Source: Vallitalea longa (GTDB taxonomy: Bacteria > Bacillota > Clostridia > Lachnospirales > Vallitaleaceae). From it: a DNA stretch of 64,000 nt. Shown here piece after piece: positions 56,912 through 64,000 of this stretch. Every line of letters begins with the position of its first letter. The first letter of the stretch is position 1. The notes under the pieces were generated by a model. The model was not told the DNA's origin and made no database searches. It was given only the letters and a program-made list of their open reading frames with translations. A program made the translations under genes and the position numbers. The stretch lies in NCBI RefSeq assembly GCF_027923465.1, contig NZ_BRLB01000007.1, positions 62,001 to 126,000 on the forward strand. Direction: 5' to 3'.

Positions 56912-58915
56912 TCACCTTTCCATTTTCTTTTTATTTAGGTTGGCATTCATTATTCTTACTAGAAGAACATGTTTATTAAATAATGGATTTTCTTTCAAAA
57001 AATCTTTTACTTGTTTTTCTATCTTTTTCTGTTCTTCATAATCCAAGTCAAATAATTCAATTCCTTTATACATATTAGTAAATGTATAGACAAAGACTTC
57101 TTTTTCAGAAAGATTATATGGATTATATTTATTGATGAATTCTTGTTTATCCAATTTATCTTTCCATATTTCCATTCGTAGTTTTCTCTTTAATACTTCT
57201 TCATTCTTGTATTGTTCATGGTTCCTTAATAAGATTCTATTTCCGTTAAAATATGCGACTTTTATATTTTTACGCAGTGCAAAATTACACGCTTCTTCAA
57301 TTCGATTGATTATAGGTTCACCCTTATCATTTAAAGAGGTATTACAGATAATAGGTACCCCTGAAACTCTTTCAAATTCTTTCATTACCTGATATAGATA
57401 GATCTTAGGATTCTCTGCATCAATAGTTTGTAATCTTGATGTTCCATCTATATGGACTATTGCAGGCACCTCTTCTCTTTTATCCTCCAATAACTCTAAG
57501 GCATGTAACATATATGGTGATTCATACTCATTACGAAACCATTCTCCTACTTTCTCTTTTAATACAATAGGTGCTACAGGTCTCCACCATTGTCTTTTTT
57601 TTACTTCATTCAAACGCTCTTTTGTCCACATAACTCTAGGATCACCAATTAAACTTCTTGCACCCAGAGCCCTTGGTCCAACCTCTGCACCTCCTTCATA
57701 CCATATAACAATGTCTTCTTCCATATCTTTTACTACTTGAGCTGCATCAAATTCTTCAACACTTTCTATAAAATTACTGAATTCCCCTTTAGCCAAAAAA
57801 TCTTTTACATTGTAACTATCGCCATAATAAGCATGGTTGAATTTGAATTCAAAGTCACCTAATGTTCTTACATAAAATGAAGATAACCCAATTCCCATAG
57901 CCATACCGGAATCACTTACGCAAGGTGGTGCTATGAAACCTTTGAAATGATATTTATCCATCAGGTAAGTGTTGCAAGGACAATTTAATGCAAATCCGCC
58001 TGACATGGCTAGATAAGTATTTTCTGTATCTATTCCAAATCTGTCAATGGCTTCTTCAATGCTGTTTACCATAATCTTGTAAGATACTTGTTGAACTATC
58101 TTCATTGCCATGCTTATACGATTTTCTTTCTCGCTGAATTTTTCATCGAAGTAGTTGAACTTTATACCTATGTCATCTTTTTTGTAGTGGTCTATTTCAT
58201 CAAACATATCAAATATTCTTTGACGTATGCCTGGCCCCATCTTATATTCATCAAATGGGAATAGACTTTCTATATCATAATAGGCTTCGCTTTCGCTAGC
58301 GGAAGCTAATGCCATTAAAGTACCTTCTCTTATGTTATACCTCATTAGAGACCATCCCCATATTTCAGCGGGTGATACTGCTGGAAACAGATTCAATTTG
58401 TTTTTCTTAGCTTCTGAGTAACATCCTATAAAATGGTAACGGTCATATTCGCTTCTGCCTTCTCTATCGTATGCATCAATAGTGGAATCAGAACCTCCAT
58501 CAACAGAGAATCCAAGAACATTATTGTTTTTGAATATATCCATATCCATAAAAATACAAGAAGCCAGATGAGCAAAACCATGTAATGCATAATCAGGAAA
58601 CAGATATTTGGACAAATAACTATCATCTTCTTGTAACTCTGGTACACCCCATATCTCTATAACATCATCTAGTGTTATATCATATTCCCTTAATAGTCCA
58701 TTGATGATGTGTCTGAATTGCTTAATATCAAAGAACGGTAACCTCTGTTGTTTAATTCCTGTTAGCCTTTCTAACTCCCAATAGTGGATTAAAGATACTT
58801 TCTTTCCTTTTTTCTGCCATAACGCAATACTCTCATCATGTCTATGTCCAGCTCTATATAGATTACCTAATTTCGTTATAGTGATATAAGCTGAGATATA
58901 AAATCCATCTTTCAT
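56912..58915 (-). CDS. O-carbamoyltransferase, NodU/CmcH family (copy 3)
   Basis: 667 aa from the ATG at 58913-58915, with AAAGGAG upstream; an earlier in-frame ATG 10 codons away has no site. HGFAH, FSVDGGSD, GGFALNCPCNTYLMDKY, PPCVSDSGMAMGIGL, EVGPRALGARSLIGDPR, KKRQWWRPVAPI and TSLNDKGEPI are all present. It begins KDGFYISAYITITKLGNLYRAGHRHD, close to the others. First of the three copies to be transcribed, right behind the ETF genes. All copies seem catalytically intact, so they may act on different hydroxyls. Confidence 0.94.
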   Translation of the reverse strand: MKDGFYISAYITITKLGNLYRAGHRHDESIALWQKKGKKVSLIHYWELERLTGIKQQRLPFFDIKQFRHIINGLLREYDITLDDVIEIWGVPELQEDDSYLSKYLFPDYALHGFAHLASCIFMDMDIFKNNNVLGFSVDGGSDSTIDAYDREGRSEYDRYHFIGCYSEAKKNKLNLFPAVSPAEIWGWSLMRYNIREGTLMALASASESEAYYDIESLFPFDEYKMGPGIRQRIFDMFDEIDHYKKDDIGIKFNYFDEKFSEKENRISMAMKIVQQVSYKIMVNSIEEAIDRFGIDTENTYLAMSGGFALNCPCNTYLMDKYHFKGFIAPPCVSDSGMAMGIGLSSFYVRTLGDFEFKFNHAYYGDSYNVKDFLAKGEFSNFIESVEEFDAAQVVKDMEEDIVIWYEGGAEVGPRALGARSLIGDPRVMWTKERLNEVKKRQWWRPVAPIVLKEKVGEWFRNEYESPYMLHALELLEDKREEVPAIVHIDGTSRLQTIDAENPKIYLYQVMKEFERVSGVPIICNTSLNDKGEPIINRIEEACNFALRKNIKVAYFNGNRILLRNHEQYKNEEVLKRKLRMEIWKDKLDKQEFINKYNPYNLSEKEVFVYTFTNMYKGIELFDLDYEEQKKIEKQVKDFLKENPLFNKHVLLVRIMNANLNKKKMER

Positions 58916-58960
58916 CGTTGATTCTCCTTTCTTAATACTTTTCATATTTATTGCTTTATC

Positions 58961-59926
58961 TTATTGAGCAAGTTCTGTTAATACATTCTCCCCTTTGTCT
59001 ACTATGATATAATCCGAGTATTGAAATATAGGGGCATTTTTATCAGTATTAACTGCAATGATGAGCTGTGCACCCTTGATACCTACCATATGCTGAGTTG
59101 CTCCAGACACTCCAAACGCAACACAAATATCAGGACTAATACTTATACCCGATTGACCAATCTGATGATTCTCTTGAATCATCTTCTCTTCTACAGCTGC
59201 CTTTGTTCCTACAACTACAGCACCATATTGTCTGGCAACGGACTTGCATAGGTCCATAGAATTTTTCATACCTCTTCCCACGACAAAGACGATTTTAGCT
59301 GATTTTATATCCACACGCTCCTTAAGATTCAATGCCTTACGTTCCAGGACTTCAATGTTTTTCTCAGATTTTTTTTCTATATATGGAAAATACTCCATAT
59401 TGTAACTTTTACCATTTGTTACAAATTCAGAATCAAAAATATTTTCTTTGATTGTACACATCTGGAGATTTTTGTTGATACATGTTATCTTAGCTAATAC
59501 AGATTCACTCATAGCAGGTCTAATAAATACATATCTATCCACTTCATTATCATACTGTACATCAGTACAACAAGCAGTCAATCCAGCACCAAATCTGACA
59601 GATAATATCGCAGCAGTCTGCCTACCTGTTATAGAAGCTGGAAATAATATCACATCAGGCATTTTATCTTGTAGCATTGCCTCTATGCACTTAACATACA
59701 ATGAGATACTGTATCCTTCATTTTGTTCACAGAATATAATTCTATCTGCTCCGTATTGAAATAATTTCTCAAACTGATCTTCCCGACTCATTCCAACACA
59801 AATAACAGAAACCTCATCCTTATCGTTTCTTCTTAATTCAATGCCTTTATGCAAAATCTGTAAAAGGTGTTCTGTAGCATATCGTTTATCTTGATCACTT
59901 ATAATCCATATTTTTTTATTTCTCAT
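58961..59926 (-). CDS. etfA: Electron-transfer flavoprotein alpha subunit
   Basis: 321 aa from the ATG at 59924-59926, with GGAG 9 bases upstream. The C-terminal FAD domain shows VVGRGMKNSMDLCKSVARQYGAVVVGTKAAVE, QIGQSGISISPDICVAFGVSGATQHMVGI and NTDKNAPIFQYSDYIIV. The usual SRPxVD is TKAAVE here, a mild change near the flavin. It passes electrons between an acyl-CoA dehydrogenase and the quinone pool or another acceptor. It overlaps etfB by 11 bases and follows the ACAD gene, so a dedicated redox set is likely. Confidence 0.94.
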   Translation of the reverse strand: MRNKKIWIISDQDKRYATEHLLQILHKGIELRRNDKDEVSVICVGMSREDQFEKLFQYGADRIIFCEQNEGYSISLYVKCIEAMLQDKMPDVILFPASITGRQTAAILSVRFGAGLTACCTDVQYDNEVDRYVFIRPAMSESVLAKITCINKNLQMCTIKENIFDSEFVTNGKSYNMEYFPYIEKKSEKNIEVLERKALNLKERVDIKSAKIVFVVGRGMKNSMDLCKSVARQYGAVVVGTKAAVEEKMIQENHQIGQSGISISPDICVAFGVSGATQHMVGIKGAQLIIAVNTDKNAPIFQYSDYIIVDKGENVLTELAQ

Positions 59927-60701
59927 ATGTACATACTCCATTATTTTTCCCTAATATGATATTCTTAATTATAGAAGCCGTATCTTTGATATCTCCATCT
60001 AATACGGTCTGTTCTTTTTTTACGATAGAGTTGATTTTATTAACATCTTGAACAACGGTTTTAGACCCTTTCAGTCCACACATGGACTTATCAACCTGTA
60101 AGTCATTTGTATCCCAAACAACTATTTTATGATTCTTTGCACGTTTTAACCTTAACAAATTCATGTTTTTATATATGGTTGTGCAATTCCTATAAGAAAT
60201 GACTGCAGGTAATTTTACCCGCAACTTTTCAAAACACTCTCCATTCTCTCTTTCAATGGATACATTTTCCATATTTAAATCAGTTATGTTCTCAACCTGA
60301 GCTATACAAGGCATCTTGAGTTGTTCAGAAAGAGCATATGAAACTTGTCCTGTCTCTCCATCCACTGTTTTTTGACCACAGCATATGAGATCTACATCAC
60401 TTATCTTTTCAATTGCCTTTTTTAACACATATGAAGTTGCAATGGTATCCGAACCAGCAAAATGCTTATCGTGTAAATGAATAACCTCATCCACACCAAG
60501 CCCAATGCAACGTCTCAATGTATCTTTTGCAGCCTCTGGACCCATACTGATACAGATTACTTCTGTACCTTCTTTTTTCATATCAATGATGTTTTGTAAA
60601 GCGAATAAATCATATGGATTTATTACTAAGTTTTCTCGATAATCATCTTCCTTATACACAAGTTCTTTTTTGACAGGTTTAATACACATAACTATTCTCA
60701 A
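59916..60701 (-). CDS. etfB: Electron-transfer flavoprotein beta subunit
   Basis: 261 aa from a TTG at 60699-60701 (AAAGGA 9 bases upstream), which gives MRIVMCIKPV, the normal beta-subunit opening. An upstream TTG and a downstream ATG fit less well. NPYDLFALQNIIDMKKEGTEVICISMGPEAAKDTLRRCIGLGVDEVIHLHD, DLICCGQKTVDGETGQVSYALSEQL and LPAVISYRN are hallmarks (AMP site). Forms the ETF dimer with the next gene. Confidence 0.93.
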   Translation of the reverse strand: MRIVMCIKPVKKELVYKEDDYRENLVINPYDLFALQNIIDMKKEGTEVICISMGPEAAKDTLRRCIGLGVDEVIHLHDKHFAGSDTIATSYVLKKAIEKISDVDLICCGQKTVDGETGQVSYALSEQLKMPCIAQVENITDLNMENVSIERENGECFEKLRVKLPAVISYRNCTTIYKNMNLLRLKRAKNHKIVVWDTNDLQVDKSMCGLKGSKTVVQDVNKINSIVKKEQTVLDGDIKDTASIIKNIILGKNNGVCTYEK

Positions 60702-60734
60702 GTAATCAAATCCTTTCAATTACATTTATAGCAC

Positions 60735-61874
60735 CTATAATGCTCGACTTCTGATCATATTGTATATCGTATTTTTCTGCATTTCGTTAGTTCCGGAATA
60801 GATGCTGCAAGCAAGGGCATCCCTTAATTCTCGTTCTATTTCATAATCTTTTGTATATCCGTAGGCACCAAATATCTGAAGGGCGTCTCTACATGTCTTA
60901 ATATAATTTTCACTAACATAGAGTTTAAAGATAGAAGCATCCATAAATGCACTTTTACCTTGATCCTTAAGCCATGCTATCTTATATAACATTAGTCTTG
61001 ACAATTCTATACTCACCTGCATGTCAGCTATTTTGTGAGATATAGATTGGTTCTCACCGATTAACCTATTGAATTGTTTACGATTGTTTACATGCTCTAG
61101 ACATCTTTCCATTATTCTCTGCATAACACCTACATGAGGAGCAAATTCATAGCAACGCTCCCATTCAAGTGCAGCAGTCATTATATTAGCTCCCATATTG
61201 AAAGTACCTAGAACGTTTTCCTTAGGTACGATACAATTATTAAGGACAATTTCTGAAGTAGGACATGCTCCAAGTCCCATCTTCTTTATATCTTCACATA
61301 CCTGAAATCCTTCAAAATTTTTCTCTACAACAAAAGCAGTATAACGTTTGAATGTTCCTTCACTTGTTACTGCAAAAACAATAAATATATCCGCAATTGG
61401 ACCATTGGAAATAAACATTTTAGTACCATTTAAGACATAATAATCTCCTTTATCTTCTGCATGAGTAGTCATACTCATAGCATCCGATCCAGCTTCTGCT
61501 TCGGTTATGGCAATTGCACCAATTTTTTCTCCTGCTACCATCTTTTTCAGATATTTTTCTTTTAACTCTTTACTACCATACAGATAAATAAGATTTTGAC
61601 TTACCCAAATATGATTATTGACCACAAAAATAAATCCATTATTTTTGCAAGCATATCCTAACCCTTCAAACATTAAAGCTGCTGTTAGATAGCTTTCCCC
61701 TAAACCACCATATTCTTCTGATATAGTAACTCCTAGTAATCCTAGATTACAAATTTCTTTCCACATTTCCATGGAGAATGTCTCTATGTACTTGCTGTCA
61801 TTAAGATGATTTTTTGCGAAATCGATAATTTCGTTTTTTAACATTATTTGATCTTTTGAAATTAAGAAATCCAT
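60735..61874 (-). CDS. Acyl-CoA dehydrogenase-like enzyme (FkbI-like)
   Basis: 379 aa. GLLGVTISEEYGGLGESYLTAALMFEGLGYA, AIAITEAEAGSDAMSMTTHA, YVLNGTKMFISNGPIADIFIVFAV, RKQFNRLIGENQSISHKIADMQ, QIFGAYGYTKDYEIERELRDALACSIYSGTNEMQKNTI. The catalytic Glu position lies near SGTNEMQ/YGYTKDYEIER. In context with FkbH, ACP and FkbK-like proteins it should oxidise the semialdehyde on ACP to hydroxymalonyl-ACP, with the following ETF taking electrons. First gene of the long train; start behind AAGGAGGGATACA. Confidence 0.9.
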   Translation of the reverse strand: MDFLISKDQIMLKNEIIDFAKNHLNDSKYIETFSMEMWKEICNLGLLGVTISEEYGGLGESYLTAALMFEGLGYACKNNGFIFVVNNHIWVSQNLIYLYGSKELKEKYLKKMVAGEKIGAIAITEAEAGSDAMSMTTHAEDKGDYYVLNGTKMFISNGPIADIFIVFAVTSEGTFKRYTAFVVEKNFEGFQVCEDIKKMGLGACPTSEIVLNNCIVPKENVLGTFNMGANIMTAALEWERCYEFAPHVGVMQRIMERCLEHVNNRKQFNRLIGENQSISHKIADMQVSIELSRLMLYKIAWLKDQGKSAFMDASIFKLYVSENYIKTCRDALQIFGAYGYTKDYEIERELRDALACSIYSGTNEMQKNTIYNMIRSRAL

Positions 61875-62550
61875 TGTATCCCTCCTTATGTTTTAGTACT
61901 ATATTAACGCATAGATATTCCATAATCTTGGCTACTTACATATTAATTATCTACTTATTAATACTTACCTAAACAATACTGACATGTTCAACTATGTTAT
62001 AAGTTGCAAAACGCATTATAACTGAATATATCAATAATTTAGAATTTTCCCATAGTTAGAGATTAACCATTTAATTATACTCATACAGGAAATAAAATAA
62101 ATCGATAATTATAAATCTTATGAATAGTTAATATGAAAATGCTAATATATAAGTATCCTATCTTCACAAATAACAGCAACTTCAGTATGTAGTTTTATCT
62201 AATAAATTGACACTAATTAGAATTTATAGTTATAATTATCATCTTATTGTAATAATATCATTTTTTTGCGAATTTTTCAATGTTTTTGTTATTTATTTCT
62301 AATTACATAATTTATTAACCAGTATATTAATTATTGTATATTATCAAAACTATATAAAAGGTTATTATATTATAAATTTATCCTAATTAAAACTCTACTT
62401 AATTTTTTATATAATTACTATATGTATTTTCAGTGTATTAATTTAATTATGTATTTAATTATTTCGTAATATTACTCAATCAAATATAATTACAAAAATT
62501 CTCTACATTAAAAAAACCCATTCTTCGACAGTTTACTTTATTAATAAGTA
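61875..62550. other. AT-rich intergenic stretch upstream of the biosynthetic train
   Basis: About 675 bases with no convincing open reading frame. It should hold the promoter of the minus-strand train, but I found no TTGACA/TATAAT pair on that strand with good spacing, so a regulated or alternative-sigma promoter is possible. On the plus strand there is a perfect promoter at 62207-62236 with no gene behind it. Confidence 0.6.
62207..62236 (+). promoter_or_regulatory. Consensus promoter with no gene downstream
   Basis: TTGACA (62207-62212), 18 bases, TATAAT (62231-62236). It points to about 310 bases of non-coding DNA that end in the hairpin at 62551-62590, followed by the convergent GH36 gene. 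It could drive a small RNA; in such AT-rich DNA a chance match is also possible. Confidence 0.4.
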
Positions 62551-62590
62551 AAAGCCTAGAATCCTTATTCTATAAAGATTTCTAGACTTT
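62551..62590. terminator. Terminator behind the GH36 gene
   Basis: AAAGCCTAGAA (from 62551) and TTCTAGACTTT (to 62590) pair with one C/A mismatch across about 17 loop bases. It lies about 20 bases past the alpha-galactosidase stop codon. The T-rich flank TTTACTT follows on the minus strand. Confidence 0.6.
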
Positions 62591-62608
62591 GTAACTGTAA
62601 AGATGCAA

Positions 62609-64000
62609 TTATTGAAACCTTTTTATGTAATAAATCCTTGAACCAAAATCTCCAATGTATCTTACATTTTCATTGAAACCTGCTCCATTAAATTGCTGTA
62701 ATAACTTAAATCCAGCATACATCAAACTATCACCAAACGTATCAATCTTTTGAACGTCATTTTTAAACATATAATTATCTGATATGGTCTTATGTACAAT
62801 ACCTCTTAATCCATTGGTCTTAACATTAAAAGGTACATAATCATTAATAAGTTCACCGAATCTCTCTATGTTCATATATTGTTCACGGGATTCAAGATGA
62901 TATGAAGCATTTTTATCTAATCCTTTTAATTTTACAGTTTCTAAATTTTCATTACTTTCTTGTAACTTCTGATAGTATCCAAGTAAAGCTTCATCTTTAT
63001 CTTTTGAAACAACCATCCAAACAGCATGATTACTGTTAAAAGGAGATTTGATTCTATAAAATGTACCAAACTGTAATAGTTTTCTATGTTTTTTATAAAA
63101 TTCAACTTGTTTTTTAATAGCTTTCTTTTCAAAATTGGATAAATTATTTAAATTAAGCTCATAGCCTAAAAGTCCAAAACAAGCTACATTAAATCTTGAT
63201 TCTATATTATTTTGTCTTAATACCTGATGAGAAGGATTCGATCCTACATGAGCACCAAGAGTACTTAATGGATATAATAATGATGAACCATATTGAATGT
63301 TCATTCTTTCTCCTGGATCAGTATTATCACTTGCCCATGTTTGAGGCATATAATATAGCATCCCAAGATCATATCTGTTACCACCGCTGGCACAACTTTC
63401 AAACAAGATATCTTCAAAATCATTTTTTAATCGTCCTATCAAATCATATAAACCCAATATATATCTATGTGCTAATTCTTTTTGCCTGTGTTTTGGCAAA
63501 TATGAGGAATATATGTCAGTTACGGATCTATTCATATCCCACTTAACATATCTGACTTTTCCTCGTTTAAATACACTGCTAAGCTGATTATAAAGATAAC
63601 TTATTACATTAGGATTAGCCATATCCAGCATAAGCTGGTTTCTTCCTAATGATGATTCCCTATTATCGAGTTTAATAACCCAATTTGGATGTCTTCTATA
63701 TAAATCGCTTTCTTTAGATATCATTTCTGGTTCTACCCAAATACCAAATTGCAAGCCTAATTCATTTATTTTACTACTTAATCCTGCCAAACCATTAGGA
63801 AGTTTTTTATTATCCTCAATCCAATCGCCTAAACTGGTTGTATCATCGTTACGCCCTTTGAACCACCCATCATCAAGAACAAATAATTCCATACCTAATT
63901 CTTTAGCCATTTTTGCAAGTTTCAATAATTTCTTTTCATTGAAGTCAAAATATACTGCTTCCCAACTGTTATATAATAAAGGTCTTTTCCTGAACTGCCA
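62609..64000 (-). CDS. GH36 alpha-galactosidase, C-terminal part (runs off the window)
   Basis: The frame is open to base 64000; the codons beyond 63925 read RPLLYNSWEAVYFDFNEKKL, which is internal GH36 sequence, so the start lies outside. About 463 residues are present of a usual 720-740. FVLDDGWFKGRNDDTTSLGDW, FGIWVEPEMIS, VRYVKWDMNRSVTD (nucleophile Asp), LFESCASGGNRYDLGMLYYM and WASDNTDPGERM (acid/base Asp) are the GH36 signatures. It removes alpha-linked galactose from raffinose-type sugars or galactomannan, in the cytoplasm. Independent of the biosynthetic cluster. Confidence 0.95.
   Translation of the reverse strand, partial: WQFRKRPLLYNSWEAVYFDFNEKKLLKLAKMAKELGMELFVLDDGWFKGRNDDTTSLGDWIEDNKKLPNGLAGLSSKINELGLQFGIWVEPEMISKESDLYRRHPNWVIKLDNRESSLGRNQLMLDMANPNVISYLYNQLSSVFKRGKVRYVKWDMNRSVTDIYSSYLPKHRQKELAHRYILGLYDLIGRLKNDFEDILFESCASGGNRYDLGMLYYMPQTWASDNTDPGERMNIQYGSSLLYPLSTLGAHVGSNPSHQVLRQNNIESRFNVACFGLLGYELNLNNLSNFEKKAIKKQVEFYKKHRKLLQFGTFYRIKSPFNSNHAVWMVVSKDKDEALLGYYQKLQESNENLETVKLKGLDKNASYHLESREQYMNIERFGELINDYVPFNVKTNGLRGIVHKTISDNYMFKNDVQKIDTFGDSLMYAGFKLLQQFNGAGFNENVRYIGDFGSRIYYIKRFQ

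Noticed and set aside
60735-61874. Acyl-CoA dehydrogenase with ETF as a butyrate or beta-oxidation operon
   Set aside because: Thiolase, crotonase and CoA-transferase genes are missing, and the downstream FkbH-like, ACP and FkbK-like genes fit the hydroxymalonyl route better.
1-64000. CRISPR arrays, tRNA or rRNA genes, transposases, phage genes
   Set aside because: I looked for regularly spaced direct repeats, cloverleaf patterns with CCA-type ends and integrase or transposase motifs on both strands and found none.

Overview
The window reads as chromosomal DNA from an AT-rich, low-GC Firmicute, most likely a member of the Clostridia. The signs are strong A+T bias, near-universal AGGAGG-type ribosome binding sites, consensus TTGACA/TATAAT promoters, a Gram-positive GAAC-N4-GTTC SOS box, and typical clostridial genes (DUF896, DUF1292, U32 peptidase, a vanG-type operon). 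I see no rRNA, tRNA, CRISPR array, insertion sequence or phage gene.

Layout. 1-170 is the start of an XdhC-like gene. 439-1128 is a stand-alone Sfp-type phosphopantetheinyl transferase. 1150-6478 (minus) is a vanG-vanXY-vanT operon for D-Ala-D-Ser peptidoglycan precursors, with a FemX/FemAB-type aminoacyltransferase gene behind it. No VanR/VanS pair is in the window. 6735-15437 (minus) holds cell-wall, division and repair genes: NUDIX, class B PBP, FtsW/RodA, U32/RlhA-like, ZapA, a winged-helix regulator, and ruvAB behind a LexA box. 15624-29058 is mixed housekeeping: a FAD/Rieske fusion with a tocopherol-cyclase-like partner, two NUDIX enzymes, DUF1292, proA, proB, 5-formyl-THF cyclo-ligase, a lipoprotein, an M32 carboxypeptidase and two flavoproteins.

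The most interesting part is 29318-61874, an unusual biosynthetic gene cluster. One long minus-strand gene train starts with an acyl-CoA dehydrogenase. It continues with ETF beta/alpha, three tandem NodU/CmcH-type O-carbamoyltransferases, a 3-hydroxyacyl-CoA dehydrogenase, an ACP and an FkbH-like protein. Then come a free acyltransferase, a type II thioesterase, a FAAL-ACP loading protein and a 2940-aa AT-less PKS/NRPS (KS-KR-ACP-KS-KR-ACP-C). A second free ACP, two ABC exporter halves, a seryl-tRNA-synthetase-like amino acid:carrier-protein ligase and two C39/BtrH-like proteins complete it. A third C39/BtrH-like gene lies divergently on the plus strand with its own promoter.

How it may work (inference). 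FAAL loads a carboxylic acid starter. FkbH/ACP/dehydrogenase/ACAD-ETF build hydroxymalonyl-ACP, and no O-methyltransferase is present. The free AT feeds the two KS modules, and two intact KRs leave a vicinal polyol. The terminal C domain joins this chain to an amino acid supplied on the downstream free ACP by the SerRS-like ligase, because no adenylation domain for an amino acid is present. The carbamoyltransferases then cap hydroxyls, and the ABC pair exports the product. No chain-terminating TE domain is visible, so the BtrH-like proteins are candidates for release or transfer. After a gap of about 700 bp the window ends inside a GH36 alpha-galactosidase gene (62609 to past 64000, minus).
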